Positions 55,101 through 64,000 of a DNA stretch of 64,000 bases are shown here, piece by piece. Position 1 is the first letter of the stretch, and the number at the start of each line of letters is the position of its first letter. The DNA comes from Phoronis australis (lineage: Eukaryota; Phoronida; Phoronidae): positions 1,933,456 to 1,997,455 of the forward strand of contig NMRA01000008.1 of the NCBI GenBank assembly GCA_002633005.1. Direction: 5' to 3'. The notes beneath the pieces are model-generated. The model was not told where the DNA came from. It saw only the letters and a program-made list of their open reading frames with translations, and did no database searches. The translations under genes were made by a program, and so were the position numbers.

Positions 55101-55221
55101 CTGCGCTGCTAAAAGTTTTGCAAAGTCTTCAGCCGAAAGAATGAAATCGTTCAAGGAAAGGAAAGCAGAGATGATGGAGTCGGCTAGGAAACGCTACATG
55201 GCTAAACATGGTCTTTCATGA
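46184..55221 (+). CDS. AUP1: Ancient ubiquitous protein 1 (lipid droplet-regulating VLDL assembly factor), 11 exons
   Basis: AUP1 is a monotopic ER and lipid-droplet protein that recruits the E2 UBE2G2 to ERAD (HRD1/SEL1L) complexes. Exons, all in phase: 46184-46321, 46676-46820, 47793-47904, 49193-49265, 49987-50023, 51627-51671, 52634-52707, 53485-53666, 53956-54075, 54219-54340, 55087-55221 (stop TGA). Order: hydrophobic hairpin (LSLLPVLLYFPLGLCLTVLR), PlsC/acyltransferase-like domain with HPEGASTSGKKGLLKF and WWVDVFWFMFVPFTQFHLKF, CUE domain (about residues 296-338; VLPQVPLHVIKADL, VDITITNILEG), and a C-terminal G2BR-like helix (ERMKSFKERKAEMMESARKR). The acyltransferase H-x4-D site reads N-I-C-I-L-D: the histidine of human AUP1 (N-H-V-T-P-F-D) is Asn (codon 46767-46769). 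The first exon is upstream and uncertain. Divergent to SNRNP200, convergent with PSTK. Confidence 0.94.
47094..47185 (-). repeat. tRNA-like SINE relic
   Basis: On the minus strand a clean T-arm-like ACTGGGTTCGTGTCCCAGT (47119-47101) follows a degenerate A-box region. It lies in the AUP1 intron between exons 46676-46820 and 47793-47904. Confidence 0.45.
48183..48366. repeat. Dispersed repeat, copy 2 (AUP1 intron)
   Basis: Reverse complement of the 45157-45362 repeat, from the CACTCCTTCAAAATTGCAAG side through CATGTGTTACCACTTTAATT to ATCATCAGGTGTG. It lies in the AUP1 intron after exon 47793-47904. Confidence 0.6.
50690..51420. repeat. Diverged tandem array, about 160-180-bp unit
   Basis: Four to five diverged copies of a unit with the landmarks GTATCTTCAAAAGTCCTCAA, GGATTTTCATGAAATTTGGC, CGTTTTCAGATGGATTCGAG and CCCTAGTGGCAATTTTATTT. 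Located in the AUP1 intron 50024-51626. Confidence 0.6.
52085..52360. repeat. Imperfect tandem repeat, about 25-bp unit
   Basis: About ten units of TATCTATGATAAACTGAGACA followed by CACACA, with length variation, in the AUP1 intron 51672-52633. Confidence 0.8.
54344..54465. repeat. 27-bp minisatellite x4.5 directly after an AUP1 splice donor
   Basis: Unit GGTCTCTGTCTGTGTGGTGT GGTGGCA, starting 3 nt after the end of exon 54219-54340. Because 27 bp is nine codons and the AUP1 frame runs straight on, the array reads as GLCLCGVVA repeats in frame until a stop at 54527-54529. Annotated as intronic because the donor GTAGGT and the next exon (55087) rebuild the conserved C-terminus. Confidence 0.9.
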
Positions 55222-57808
55222 GGATTAGCAATGCATACAATAACTGGCATTCAGCAGTGACTTGTTTTAATTACATATTGAGTGTCTACAGTTATGAAAC
55301 TGACCACCACATGAATCAGACAGGTCAGCCTAACTTACAGTACACTTTGCAAGTATTTGTTGAAGGAATGGGACTCGGTGCCCGGTTGGATGAAACGGTC
55401 CCAAATAGGGACTCAACTAAGTTTCCTAAATCTACTGCGTACTTTTGGACTTGTGAAACCATTGATTGCCTTTTCTTGTATTGCTTTAGTTTTATTTCTA
55501 AGACATTTTTTTACTTTTAATACACATCGAGAGTGAACTCTACGTTGAATTGTCAAAATTATCGAAAATAAGTAGAGATCTTTTCATGCATCACCCCCAA
55601 CTTAAGGACTAAGTCCCTATTTATTTTCAATGCACTCTGGGCTCACTTTTTAGCTATATTATTAGAAAATAACATTAATCAAAGAGGAGCTCATAATAAA
55701 GATGAAATGATAGAAAAATATTGCATCTGTGAGTCCATAAAGACACAAATACGCAAAAAGACTTTGTTGAGTCCCTATTTGGGACCGTTTCATGCAACCG
55801 GCCACTAACCTCCATAGGATGGCTGTATGACCTTTGCGGGTGGCTGATGCATAGTTGCAATTTCAGACATGAACAATTGGCAAAATTGACCAGTCCTTTT
55901 TTCATTGTTGTGAATGATGGCAATTTTTCAAAATTATTGTCCACTGCTAGCTACAGTAAAGAACTTGACAATGGTTAAGCATTACTTGGGTCCTATTTAT
56001 CATTTACAAAAAAATAGCAAATAAAATTTCACTCATCTGCCATATTGTGTCCTAAATTGACGAGACATTACTGCAATATGCCAAGGTTATACAGGAACAA
56101 GTCACTTTGTTAAATCTAATTATACAAAACGTCAGCCAATATCTGAAGGCTCTGCTGCAGAACCATCCATGCTGACCCGTATGCAGTTCTAGGGGAGCTT
56201 TGAAAGGTGGTTGGTCCCTTGCTGTCCAAGGAAAGGTCTGAAAGCTGGAGGGTTCTTTGCCGTTCAAGGAGGCGGTCCCTGCCTCTACCCATGAGACAAA
56301 ACATTGCGAAGTGTACTGTCACGAGCTCTTGGTTTAGTTGTACCCAATAGTTGTGAACTGCAGGTGATTACCTAATAACACTTAGGGACTGTATGGAATT
56401 ATCAATATTTTCAAAAGCGCACAAAACGTTTGCAGGAGAGGGGTTCAACAACTGGTGTTAACTTTTTTTGAAATTCCTATAAATTCCAGTAGAATTCCTC
56501 TATAGAGAAGAGAAAAAGGCATTTTTGGAAGTAATTTACTGTTAGTGAGGATGAGGAAATCTGCCAAAAAGAATGTTTTGTACATTTTTGAAAATTTCTG
56601 TTCTGAACGATCCCTCAATACTTAGTGAATGAAACAATCACCCCTGGAAATATTGTCTGACTTAAGCGGCATTAAATCTAAATGCTTTCTGTCAAAAAAA
56701 TACAAGTGTTGATTTAGGCCACTTACTGTAATGAAATTGGTCGCGCATAGTTTCAAACCAAGCTCCTGAAACATGACTTGAAATACTATGAACTTGTAAG
56801 TCCTTCCAGAGCCCAGACATCAGTTCTAAACAAGGAAAAAGACCAAGTTCAAAAAAGTTAATGGCCTAAATCAAAATTCGTTTTTTGACAAAAAGCCGGG
56901 GTTTAATGACACTTAAATATGAAATCCTTGTATATTGTCTGAATACGTGAATACACTCATCATCTCAAACTGGCAGCCTGTTTTCAAGTCGTAGTAAACC
57001 AGAACTCAAATTAGCAACAAGTAGCAAAACAAACAAACAAAATCCAATATTTATTTTGATTCATAACTCGGTTCAAAAGCACTGTTTTTACATGCTTTAT
57101 TTGACATTGTATAAAATTAGCTGTCAGTAAGTATCCTGCTCTAAAATCAAATAGGAAAACATTATGCATCTCTTACGACGAGTGGAAGATATGAAATTCT
57201 TGTAAATCTGATTGTAACCTCAACGTAGTTTTTTGTAAAATACGTGACAAATGCCAAAATCTTGTCTGCATATTTGTAATCTCGTAACTTCAAGCTCAAA
57301 CTCACAAACATTGCTATCCTTGAAACACAGACAAATTAACACTCTTTTTAAAGGTACATTATCGGTTTTACGTTCGAAAAACCTGTTTTTGGTATTGTTA
57401 GATGGGATTGAAGTCATTAGCTTTGTCCATTCATTCCTTCACCACTGGCACCAACACACACTGTAATAAAACATGCTCCTCATGGGTCATTGGGGAAATT
57501 CGTGCGCCGGTGGCTTAATTCATGAACTGGTTTTAAATCGATGGCTGTGCCAGCAAAATGAGGTACAACCGTCAGTGTCAGTCCACAAGTGAACAGTGTT
57601 TGGAACTTTACAGACAACTCACTAAAGTCTCGGAAGTTCACTAGGTGGCGTTAGTGAAATAATGCCCCTCCCAATGCAGTCTGGTCATCACATGGTATGG
57701 TGGCAGTCTTATCTCATGAATGCTCTTTGTCTTCTCAATCCATTTAGATAACGTAAAGAAGACATCTGCATGAACAACACTTAGCAAACACTCGAGTCCA
57801 CTATTACG
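55222..57808. other. Convergent intergenic region between AUP1 and PSTK
   Basis: 2.6 kb containing the 3'UTRs of both genes. Possible AUP1 poly(A) signals AATAAA occur at 55695-55700 and 56020-56025. Possible PSTK signals (TTTATT on this strand) are at 57050-57055 and 57096-57101. A foldback element occupies 55373-55812. The remainder is AT-rich and I see no further gene in it; open frames such as 56052-56322 on the minus strand have no recognisable product. Confidence 0.5.
55373..55812. mobile_element. Foldback MITE, family B
   Basis: The left arm GTGCCCGGTTGGATGAAACG plus GTCCCAAATAGGGACTCAAC is repeated in inverse as GTTGAGTCCCTATTTGGGAC plus CGTTTCATGCAACCGGCCAC at the right. Arms are about 45-50 bp, total about 440 bp. 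It lies in the region downstream of AUP1, so it may be in the 3'UTR. Confidence 0.7.
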
Positions 57809-60800
57809 TCATGTGATGTCGCGATTAAATAGGGATTGGATGCTTTTAAATAGCACGCTGTCCTGATTCTTGGATGCATTGTTCTCCTCTTTATAATCAC
57901 GTAAGGTTTCAATTTTTCCCTGTTTAACTTTATCAACGATGGCAGTCTTCACGCAGTTCATTTTCTTGGCTGTCACTTGAAGTGCGGACTTCGATGCACC
58001 AGTTTCTGAAACCAAAAACATTAACAGCACTGCAAATGAAGTCAATAGTATTTACAATAAGAGCACGGACTACATTGCAGATTAAAATGATATTGTCAGT
58101 GCTTTGATCTCTGAAGCCCATGCCAAAAACCTGGAAGTTCAAGCAAGATGAAACGAGTTTGAAATTAGATAGTACAATCATGGAAAACTAGTCGACAAAT
58201 GTGTTAACTTGCTTTACATCCACGCCAAGAACTGCATGACACTTGGCTTACCTCAAAATCCAACTGCTGCCTGGTGGTTTGGTAATTGGCCCAATTATGA
58301 TGCACACCCAGCAAAATTAATGAGGAACATATGGCAATAGGTTGTAGAAGTCACATTTTTTATCCAATTTTCAAAATTGAAAAATTTTCAAACCAAAAAT
58401 TTGTCGCCCCAGTGTATTAATGATGGGTCTTATCATCTGGAGAACGATAACATCAGCAGCCTGAGGCAATTTAATTTACTACAGCATGGTCCCTTTAACC
58501 AACACTAGCAGATTCCGAGGTATGCATACCGGTCTAGTTGCCCAATCTCATCCGCTAACGGTGTCAACGTGGGCTTATTTTCATCTCAGAATTTAAGTAT
58601 TTCTCAAGACCAGTGAACAATGAAATGGTACTTACAATTTGGGGAATTTCATCTATGGCGCTGTTGTCATTTCTCAAAATGTATTCTGGCATATTTATCG
58701 ACTCGTAAAGATCCAGTAACATCACAGATACCTCTAATGTTCTCATGTAATCTGATTGATACTATGCGCTTTAGGTGGTGAGATTTAACCTCAGCATCAT
58801 CAGATGGCATGTGCCTTGACGATCATTTGCGTAAAAATTTGATTATCTGTGACATACATCCCCAAGTTATCTGTGATATCAATGGATGTTTGCGATCCAA
58901 CAAACGTCCAACGATGCATTTTGAAAAACTACTAACATCAGTACCGCTAATTGAGGAAGTTCTGTCGCTGATAAAATCCCCCAAATAGAAATACAGTGCA
59001 CCTCCAAAGGCCAACCTAAGTGCCACACTAGCTGTGAGCCTAGGATGAACACACGCAATATCACTAACTGGAACTGAACATAGTATTAGTCACTTACAGC
59101 TGGGAGTAATATACATATTGATATTGGTTCTAGCTTACAGGGATCTCGCATTTTGAGAACCAGATTTCTTCACTGAATAAAGGGCATCAACATAGCCAAG
59201 TTTTCTCCTGGGGAAAAGGAGACACCTTCAGTTATATATGTCTAGCCACAGTTTTGTGCCTTCTTCTGTTACGCAAAGTAAACATCTGTGGTGTAAATTT
59301 CCTCAGTACAGTTACAGCCGAGTGGGCTGTCTAATTTAAGTACCGGTGCCATATGATGCTGATACCACCAAGCTTATCGTAAAAAACGTGTTTCTCAACT
59401 CGGGAGATAACTTGGCACCGCTGCTTCTCAAAATGCGTGCCTAAAAGTTCACCTTTTAACTGTTGCATGTGTAAAGACACGAGTGTCCTCAGTATTTGAT
59501 CTGTCTGGTGAAGTAAATTTGTGGAACAAGATCTACGACACTCTTCTTTCAATTCAAAATCCTCTTCTGGTACCGGCTGCACTGGTCTCTTAAAAGAGTC
59601 GTCGATGAGCTGCAGCACATCATTCCTAAATTAAACAGAAATGCAACAAAAAGTTTGAGTATTTAATTTTCAAAAGAACCGCTTAATACCAAGTGTTTTC
59701 AATTTCCGTATTCCTTTCAGCTATTCTACTTTTAAAATTTATCAACATTTTCGAAAGCATGCATAATGTACACTATGGGAGAATAGCCAGTTTACAATTT
59801 TAGCTTCTAAAAATGTCAAAAACCATCTATGGGAGACGGAAATCAATGGAAGTACTTTTACAAGGGAGAGGGGCAGCCACAAGGTATGTTTTACATCTTT
59901 TTTTAAAATGTTGATAATTATGGATGACATGTAAAATAGTCTGGCCATCAAAACATCACAGCCCACTAATAATACTTAGTATTTCATAGAGAGTTTACTT
60001 TTCTTCATGCAAAAGTCCACAAGTTAAGGAAATGAGGCCTACACAGTTCTCATTTCAGCCTGCTCTAATGAAAAGGATTGAATCGAGTATGCCAGAAACT
60101 GGATTTTCAAACAAATATCTTTGTGCCCTCACAGAAACTCGTGACTTCTACATTGAATTCTCCATGTGTTCGCTATGCTCTGAGTGACAACACAAAATAA
60201 TTCAGATGTGCCGCACTTCATAAGTTGAGACTATACATACACGCGATGTGATGCGTTCACGGCATCGATCACCACGCATTGTTTCTCCCAGTGACAGAGC
60301 GGATCAGGAGCTTCAAATTTTGTAAACATGTTGTCAATCACGGCATCGGGAACCCGGGAATGTTCAGCCCGACCACTGTTTCGAGCCCTAGCATCTTCCA
60401 AACTGCACTTGAGGTAAACAATTGAATACCCAACTTGAACTGTAAATAAGAGGTGGAAACAGTGAAAATTAAATCCACACGACACGACAAACGAAGGCAA
60501 AAAATTGCTTCAAACAGGAATACATCAAGCTTTTTGCAGAGAAACTATCTGCAGAAACAAAAGACCAGCTCAGCCCATACTGCAGCTATGCAAAATTAAA
60601 AACACTGCACATATGAAAGTATTTTAACCTCGAGATTAATGTATTTTCATATGTGCAGTGTAGTCGCCAGATGAGCTTAAAACCGCATAGTATATATGCA
60701 GCTTCAAATTTTAATTCAAACGTCTAAATGCCACTCAACTAATGATAGGTGAGAAATAATTTATCAGAAACAGTTATCTGGTGGTGACTGGCACAGGTAC

Positions 60801-63260
60801 CGTTCTCCTCAAGTGAGTGAGGGCACTGACAAGTACTCACACTCTCTGGCTAGCTGATAGTACTCGTATCTCATACTTCTGTAGTACATATTGTCATCAA
60901 TTATCCACACATGATCTCGGTTCCCGTGGCTAGTCTTTGTGACTGGAACACAGTCACTGAACTGTTGTCTTATTGCACTATTCACTATCCTTCCATCTGC
61001 ATAGCCAGTTGGGAATAACTTATGGCCACGCTGGTGCGCTATCCTCTCCCTGACTAAATGCAAAATATCTTTTCGGTCACTTTTCCATGGGGAACTTTCC
61101 TGCAATTTAAGAATTTATGAACAGAAACTTTACTTTACAGTATGAAAAACATTTCAATTAAAAATGATAACATGTTGAAATTTGTTTTTATTAATGGTAT
61201 TCATGTCATGAACAACAATACATGCCCTTTGGCAAGGACACGGCAATGGACATTTGGTGGCATTATAACGACAGGAAAGGTGCATGTTCAAACGCTGTTT
61301 ATACCAGTAGGTTGAAACCTCCTGTCTTCATTACATGGGTTTTTTAGGTGGCACTGACGCTGTCCACCAAAGACCTGATCGCCGTTTGGCAGGATAGTGA
61401 AATTTAATGTGGTACGGCTATTTCAAAAGTCACCAATTCAAAAGATTTCTCCAAATCGATCCTTACGTCATTCAACTTGGAAGAATACAGTATGTCGTTA
61501 TTCTCTCAAACAAAATAAAGTTGTGCACAACAATTGAATTTGCAGAGTAAGGATCCAACCTGATCAAAAGATTTTATCCAAGCAGCTAGCTAGGGCAAAA
61601 CCCGATTCATATGGGCTAAATGCAATACACATGTGACTTGGCATGATGAAGAGCAATCATTGAAAAGCCTCAAATAACTTGAAATCGGCAGGTCGTAGTG
61701 AGAAACAGGTGATACATTTCTAATAGTAGTAGCGCTTAATGAGACTTTTCTATAGTCTATACACACTCAATTTCAGAATAATTCCACAATGGACAGCAGA
61801 GCTTGAGCTCCGCAAAACTTTGAAAAATGGACGCCACAGCACCACCTTTGGACCAGTTTTGCCCCCAAAAAATAGGTCTCGACATTCTAATGATATACAT
61901 ACATATTGTTTGTGAATTTCATGTGGATCAGGCAAAAATAGCAACCTGGCTGTAATATAGGCAATGACCATCGCCTCTGTTGGCCCGAACCAGAGGCGAT
62001 GCAGCTCCTATAGGCGCTCCATACGCCGGAAGCTTTTCGGTGAATTATGCCTCGCACCGTCTAAACCATCAAAGTCACGTTCTTATAAATACCTTTTGCG
62101 CATAGAGGAACACCTTAGGAGGTTTTCGATGTGTTTATTTCCTTCCAACTCGAACAAATACTCCCGTTATCAAACTTTTCCTTCGAGCAGTCCCTATTTC
62201 AGTTCCCAAAATCGTGAACTCGACAGTATCACTCGGCGCACGCCAAGAGATTCTTTTAACCAGGCCGAAGGTTAGAAGTTGCGGTCCTACCGGTGAACTT
62301 TGAAAACTGAAGTTCCCGCCCTTTTCGTACGTGCTGCCGGGAAGCAGAAGTACATTTGCCGTGTTGTTAAACATTAAAATTTCAAATATGTGCACAAAGA
62401 CTATTAAATGTCATATCAACAGCATTTCTTTTTAACAAATACAAACAATAATTCATTGAAATACAATCAGTTTCGAGTAACGCCAATTAAAGACAAGTAT
62501 AAGTGGTGTCTATTTTGGAAACGAACATGTGACTGACAAGACCACAATGGCTCACCTTTGGCTTATTTAAAGATTAAGGTCATGAAGTCACATCACCTAG
62601 TGAGCGCGGTAAAAATTGGAGCGTGCGCAGTATAAAAATGTTGAGTTCACGATTTTGGGAACTGAACGAGTGACTGCTAGAACAAAAAGTTCGATAACGG
62701 AAGTATTTGTTCGAGTTGGAAGGAATTAAACACACCGCCAACCTCCTAAGCCTAAGGTGTCCCTCTATACGCAAAAAGTATTTATAACAACGTGACTTTC
62801 ATGTTTTAGCCAGTGCGAGGCATATTTTGCTGAAAAGCTTCCGGCGTATGGAGCGCCTACAGGAGCTGCATCGCCTCTGGTTCGGGCCAACAGAGGCGAT
62901 GGTCATTGCCTAGCTGTAATATAGCATGCGTACAAAACAAAATACACAACAAAAGCAATTACAATGTTTAAATGAATTCGTCAAGATAAAAAGTCACAAC
63001 AGAGCAAATACTTGACAAAATTTCATTTCGCCAAATAATGACCGTACATCAGAAAAGCCAAACGTGGGAGTAGACGTGATGAAAAGTCTTTCGTTTTCTG
63101 TCCCGTTCGCCGACGGAAAAATCGCGTCATAGCAGACGTGAATTGTGTGATATCGAGACGAAATCTTTTGACTTAATGCTTTAGAAAATGTTGTTTTGCC
63201 ACATCCAGGTAATCCACACAGTACTAAAATACAGACGCTGTCATTTTTGTGACAACTCAT
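57809..63260 (-). CDS. PSTK: L-seryl-tRNA(Sec) kinase, complete, 5 exons
   Basis: Phosphorylates Ser-tRNA[Ser]Sec to O-phosphoseryl-tRNA, which SEPSECS then converts to Sec-tRNA; cytosolic. Exons in transcript order: 63260-63012, 61099-60841, 60439-60241, 59625-59453, 58005-57809. All phases fit, giving 358 aa (human 348). The P-loop is GLPGCGKT (residues 16-23), followed by the CYDAIFP block. Exon 2 has SPWKSDRKDIL and the signature IIDDNMYYRSMRYEYYQLARE, exon 3 has VYLKCSLEDARARN (lid arginines), and exon 4 has CSTNLLHQTDQILRTLVS, matching human CSTNILHKTDQTLRRIVS. The start ATG directly precedes the P-loop strand, as in the family. Its presence implies the animal uses selenocysteine. Intron 1 carries a Mutator-like element. 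Head to head with ETF1. Confidence 0.95.
61958..62912. mobile_element. Mutator-like (MULE) non-autonomous element with long inverted termini
   Basis: 955 bp. The left arm from TAGGCAATGACCATCGCCTC is matched by the reverse complement of the right arm for roughly 250 bp at over 85 percent visible identity. The element is flanked by identical 9-bp direct repeats GCTGTAATA (61949-61957 and 62913-62921). Long termini with a 9-bp duplication are the hallmark of Mutator-type elements. There is no transposase inside. It lies in PSTK intron 1; a solo terminus is at 41124-41277. Confidence 0.75.
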
Positions 63261-63918
63261 TCCCAGAATCTCATAAAATCAACGTCTCGGAACTGTTTAT
63301 CATTAATCGTCTGCAGGCCGCCATAGTTTCTCCGCATTGTGGGTACTTTGACTGGTTAAAAACGATGGTTTTCATTGGTTAAAGCCAGTGCATCATTTTG
63401 TATGTTTCCCGAATACAGTCTCTATAGTTCTTCGAATTTCATAATAAAATTGGTGAATCGGTCATGAAATATGTGTCTTCCATCCATTGTGTTTCTGTGA
63501 TATCAAAAGCGCGACACGTTTTAACCTACAGAACGTGCTGGAGACTCAGCTGATTGACAAAGTGGCCAATTGAAATCGTTGATAGAAACCGAAAACAACC
63601 GGAAATTCTAGTGACGTCACGATCTTCACATGCTCGAGGTGGAATCGTATGGTGTTCCGACTTGTTCCATACGTTCAGTTTGATTGGAAATCAAAGTAGA
63701 TAAGATTTGTATCCCTTCAATAATTTGCGGCCATCCAAAGGTTCTGATTTCATTGAATGTTTGTGAAATCACGAGTTAAAACTAGGACCAAAACTTGTTC
63801 CGGCGGGGTGCCTTTCCAATCCAACCCCGCCATTTTCACTTGGCTTTTGACGCTGAATTATTGGACTTACTGAAGCTGTTTTTATTTATTAAAATTGACT
63901 AAGAACTGGCGGTGAGCG
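63261..63918. promoter_or_regulatory. Bidirectional promoter region of PSTK and ETF1
   Basis: 658 bp separate the two start codons. Visible motifs: CCAAT at 63566-63570, an ETS-type CCGGAAAT at 63599-63606, and a full palindromic CRE, TGACGTCA, at 63612-63619, all within 54 bp. YY1-like CCGCCAT motifs lie near each gene (about 63318 and 63828). There is no TATA box at an obvious position. This layout is typical of a shared TATA-less housekeeping promoter; transcription starts are inferred, not seen. Confidence 0.6.
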
Positions 63919-64000
63919 ATGGCGTCGCACGATGCAGAATCGTCTTCGGATAGAAACGTAGAAATTTGGAAGATCAAGAAACTCATAAAAAGTCTAGAAG
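63919..64000 (+). CDS. ETF1: Eukaryotic peptide chain release factor subunit 1, first exon, cut by window edge
   Basis: eRF1 recognises all three stop codons in the ribosomal A site and triggers peptide release with eRF3. Only 82 nt are visible. The ATG opens a frame whose residues 11-26 ([16 protein letters not shown]) match the near-invariant animal eRF1 N-terminus ([21 protein letters not shown]), with a divergent MASHDAESS lead. The NIKS and GGQ motifs lie beyond the right edge. The context GCGATGG at the start is Kozak-like. Confidence 0.93.
   Translation, partial: [27 protein letters not shown]

Noticed and set aside
58564-58746. Extra PSTK exon between 59453 and 58005
   Set aside because: The frame has no counterpart in PSTK, and exons 4 and 5 already join in phase to give the expected length.

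Overview
This window is intron-rich metazoan nuclear DNA, almost certainly from an invertebrate animal. The protein genes match vertebrate orthologues closely exon by exon, with GT-AG introns, but the repeats around them are unfamiliar. The sequence alone does not fix the phylum. There are no bacterial operons, no CRISPR array and no intact tRNA or rRNA gene. Nearly all long open frames outside the exons listed here are chance or repeat-derived.

Four conserved single-copy genes were rebuilt by joining exons in phase. (1) 138-41811, minus: SNRNP200/Brr2, the U5 snRNP helicase. 36 coding exons (1,972 codons) are present; the last ~160 codons lie left of position 1. (2) 46184-55221, plus, with a possible first exon at 42729-42763: AUP1, the ER/lipid-droplet ubiquitin-handling protein. 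11 exons are well supported, and the candidate first exon would complete a 405-residue protein. (3) 57809-63260, minus: PSTK, the kinase of selenocysteine biosynthesis. It is complete in 5 exons and 358 residues. (4) 63919 to the right edge, plus: the first exon of ETF1 (eRF1), the release factor that reads UAA, UAG and UGA.

Layout: SNRNP200 and AUP1 diverge from a region carrying a repeat-flanked 1.56-kb segment and a dead LINE fragment. AUP1 and PSTK converge on a 2.6-kb intergenic stretch with a foldback element. PSTK and ETF1 are head to head, with 658 bp between start codons that contain CCAAT, ETS and CRE-type motifs.

The introns hold most of the unusual DNA: a 233-bp near-perfect palindrome (SNRNP200 intron 25); a 1.39-kb element with terminal inverted repeats (intron 28); a 9.8-kb intron 8 built from repeated modules with a nested insertion; a Mutator-like 955-bp element with ~250-bp inverted termini and a 9-bp target duplication (PSTK intron 1); several tRNA-derived SINE-like units; and many minisatellites, one of which stays open in frame through an AUP1 splice donor. 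I found no convincing new multi-gene system. The best leads are the PSTK/ETF1 shared promoter, the long palindrome, the Mutator-like element, and two changed catalytic-motif residues (AUP1 H to N, Brr2 C-cassette DEVH to DELQ).
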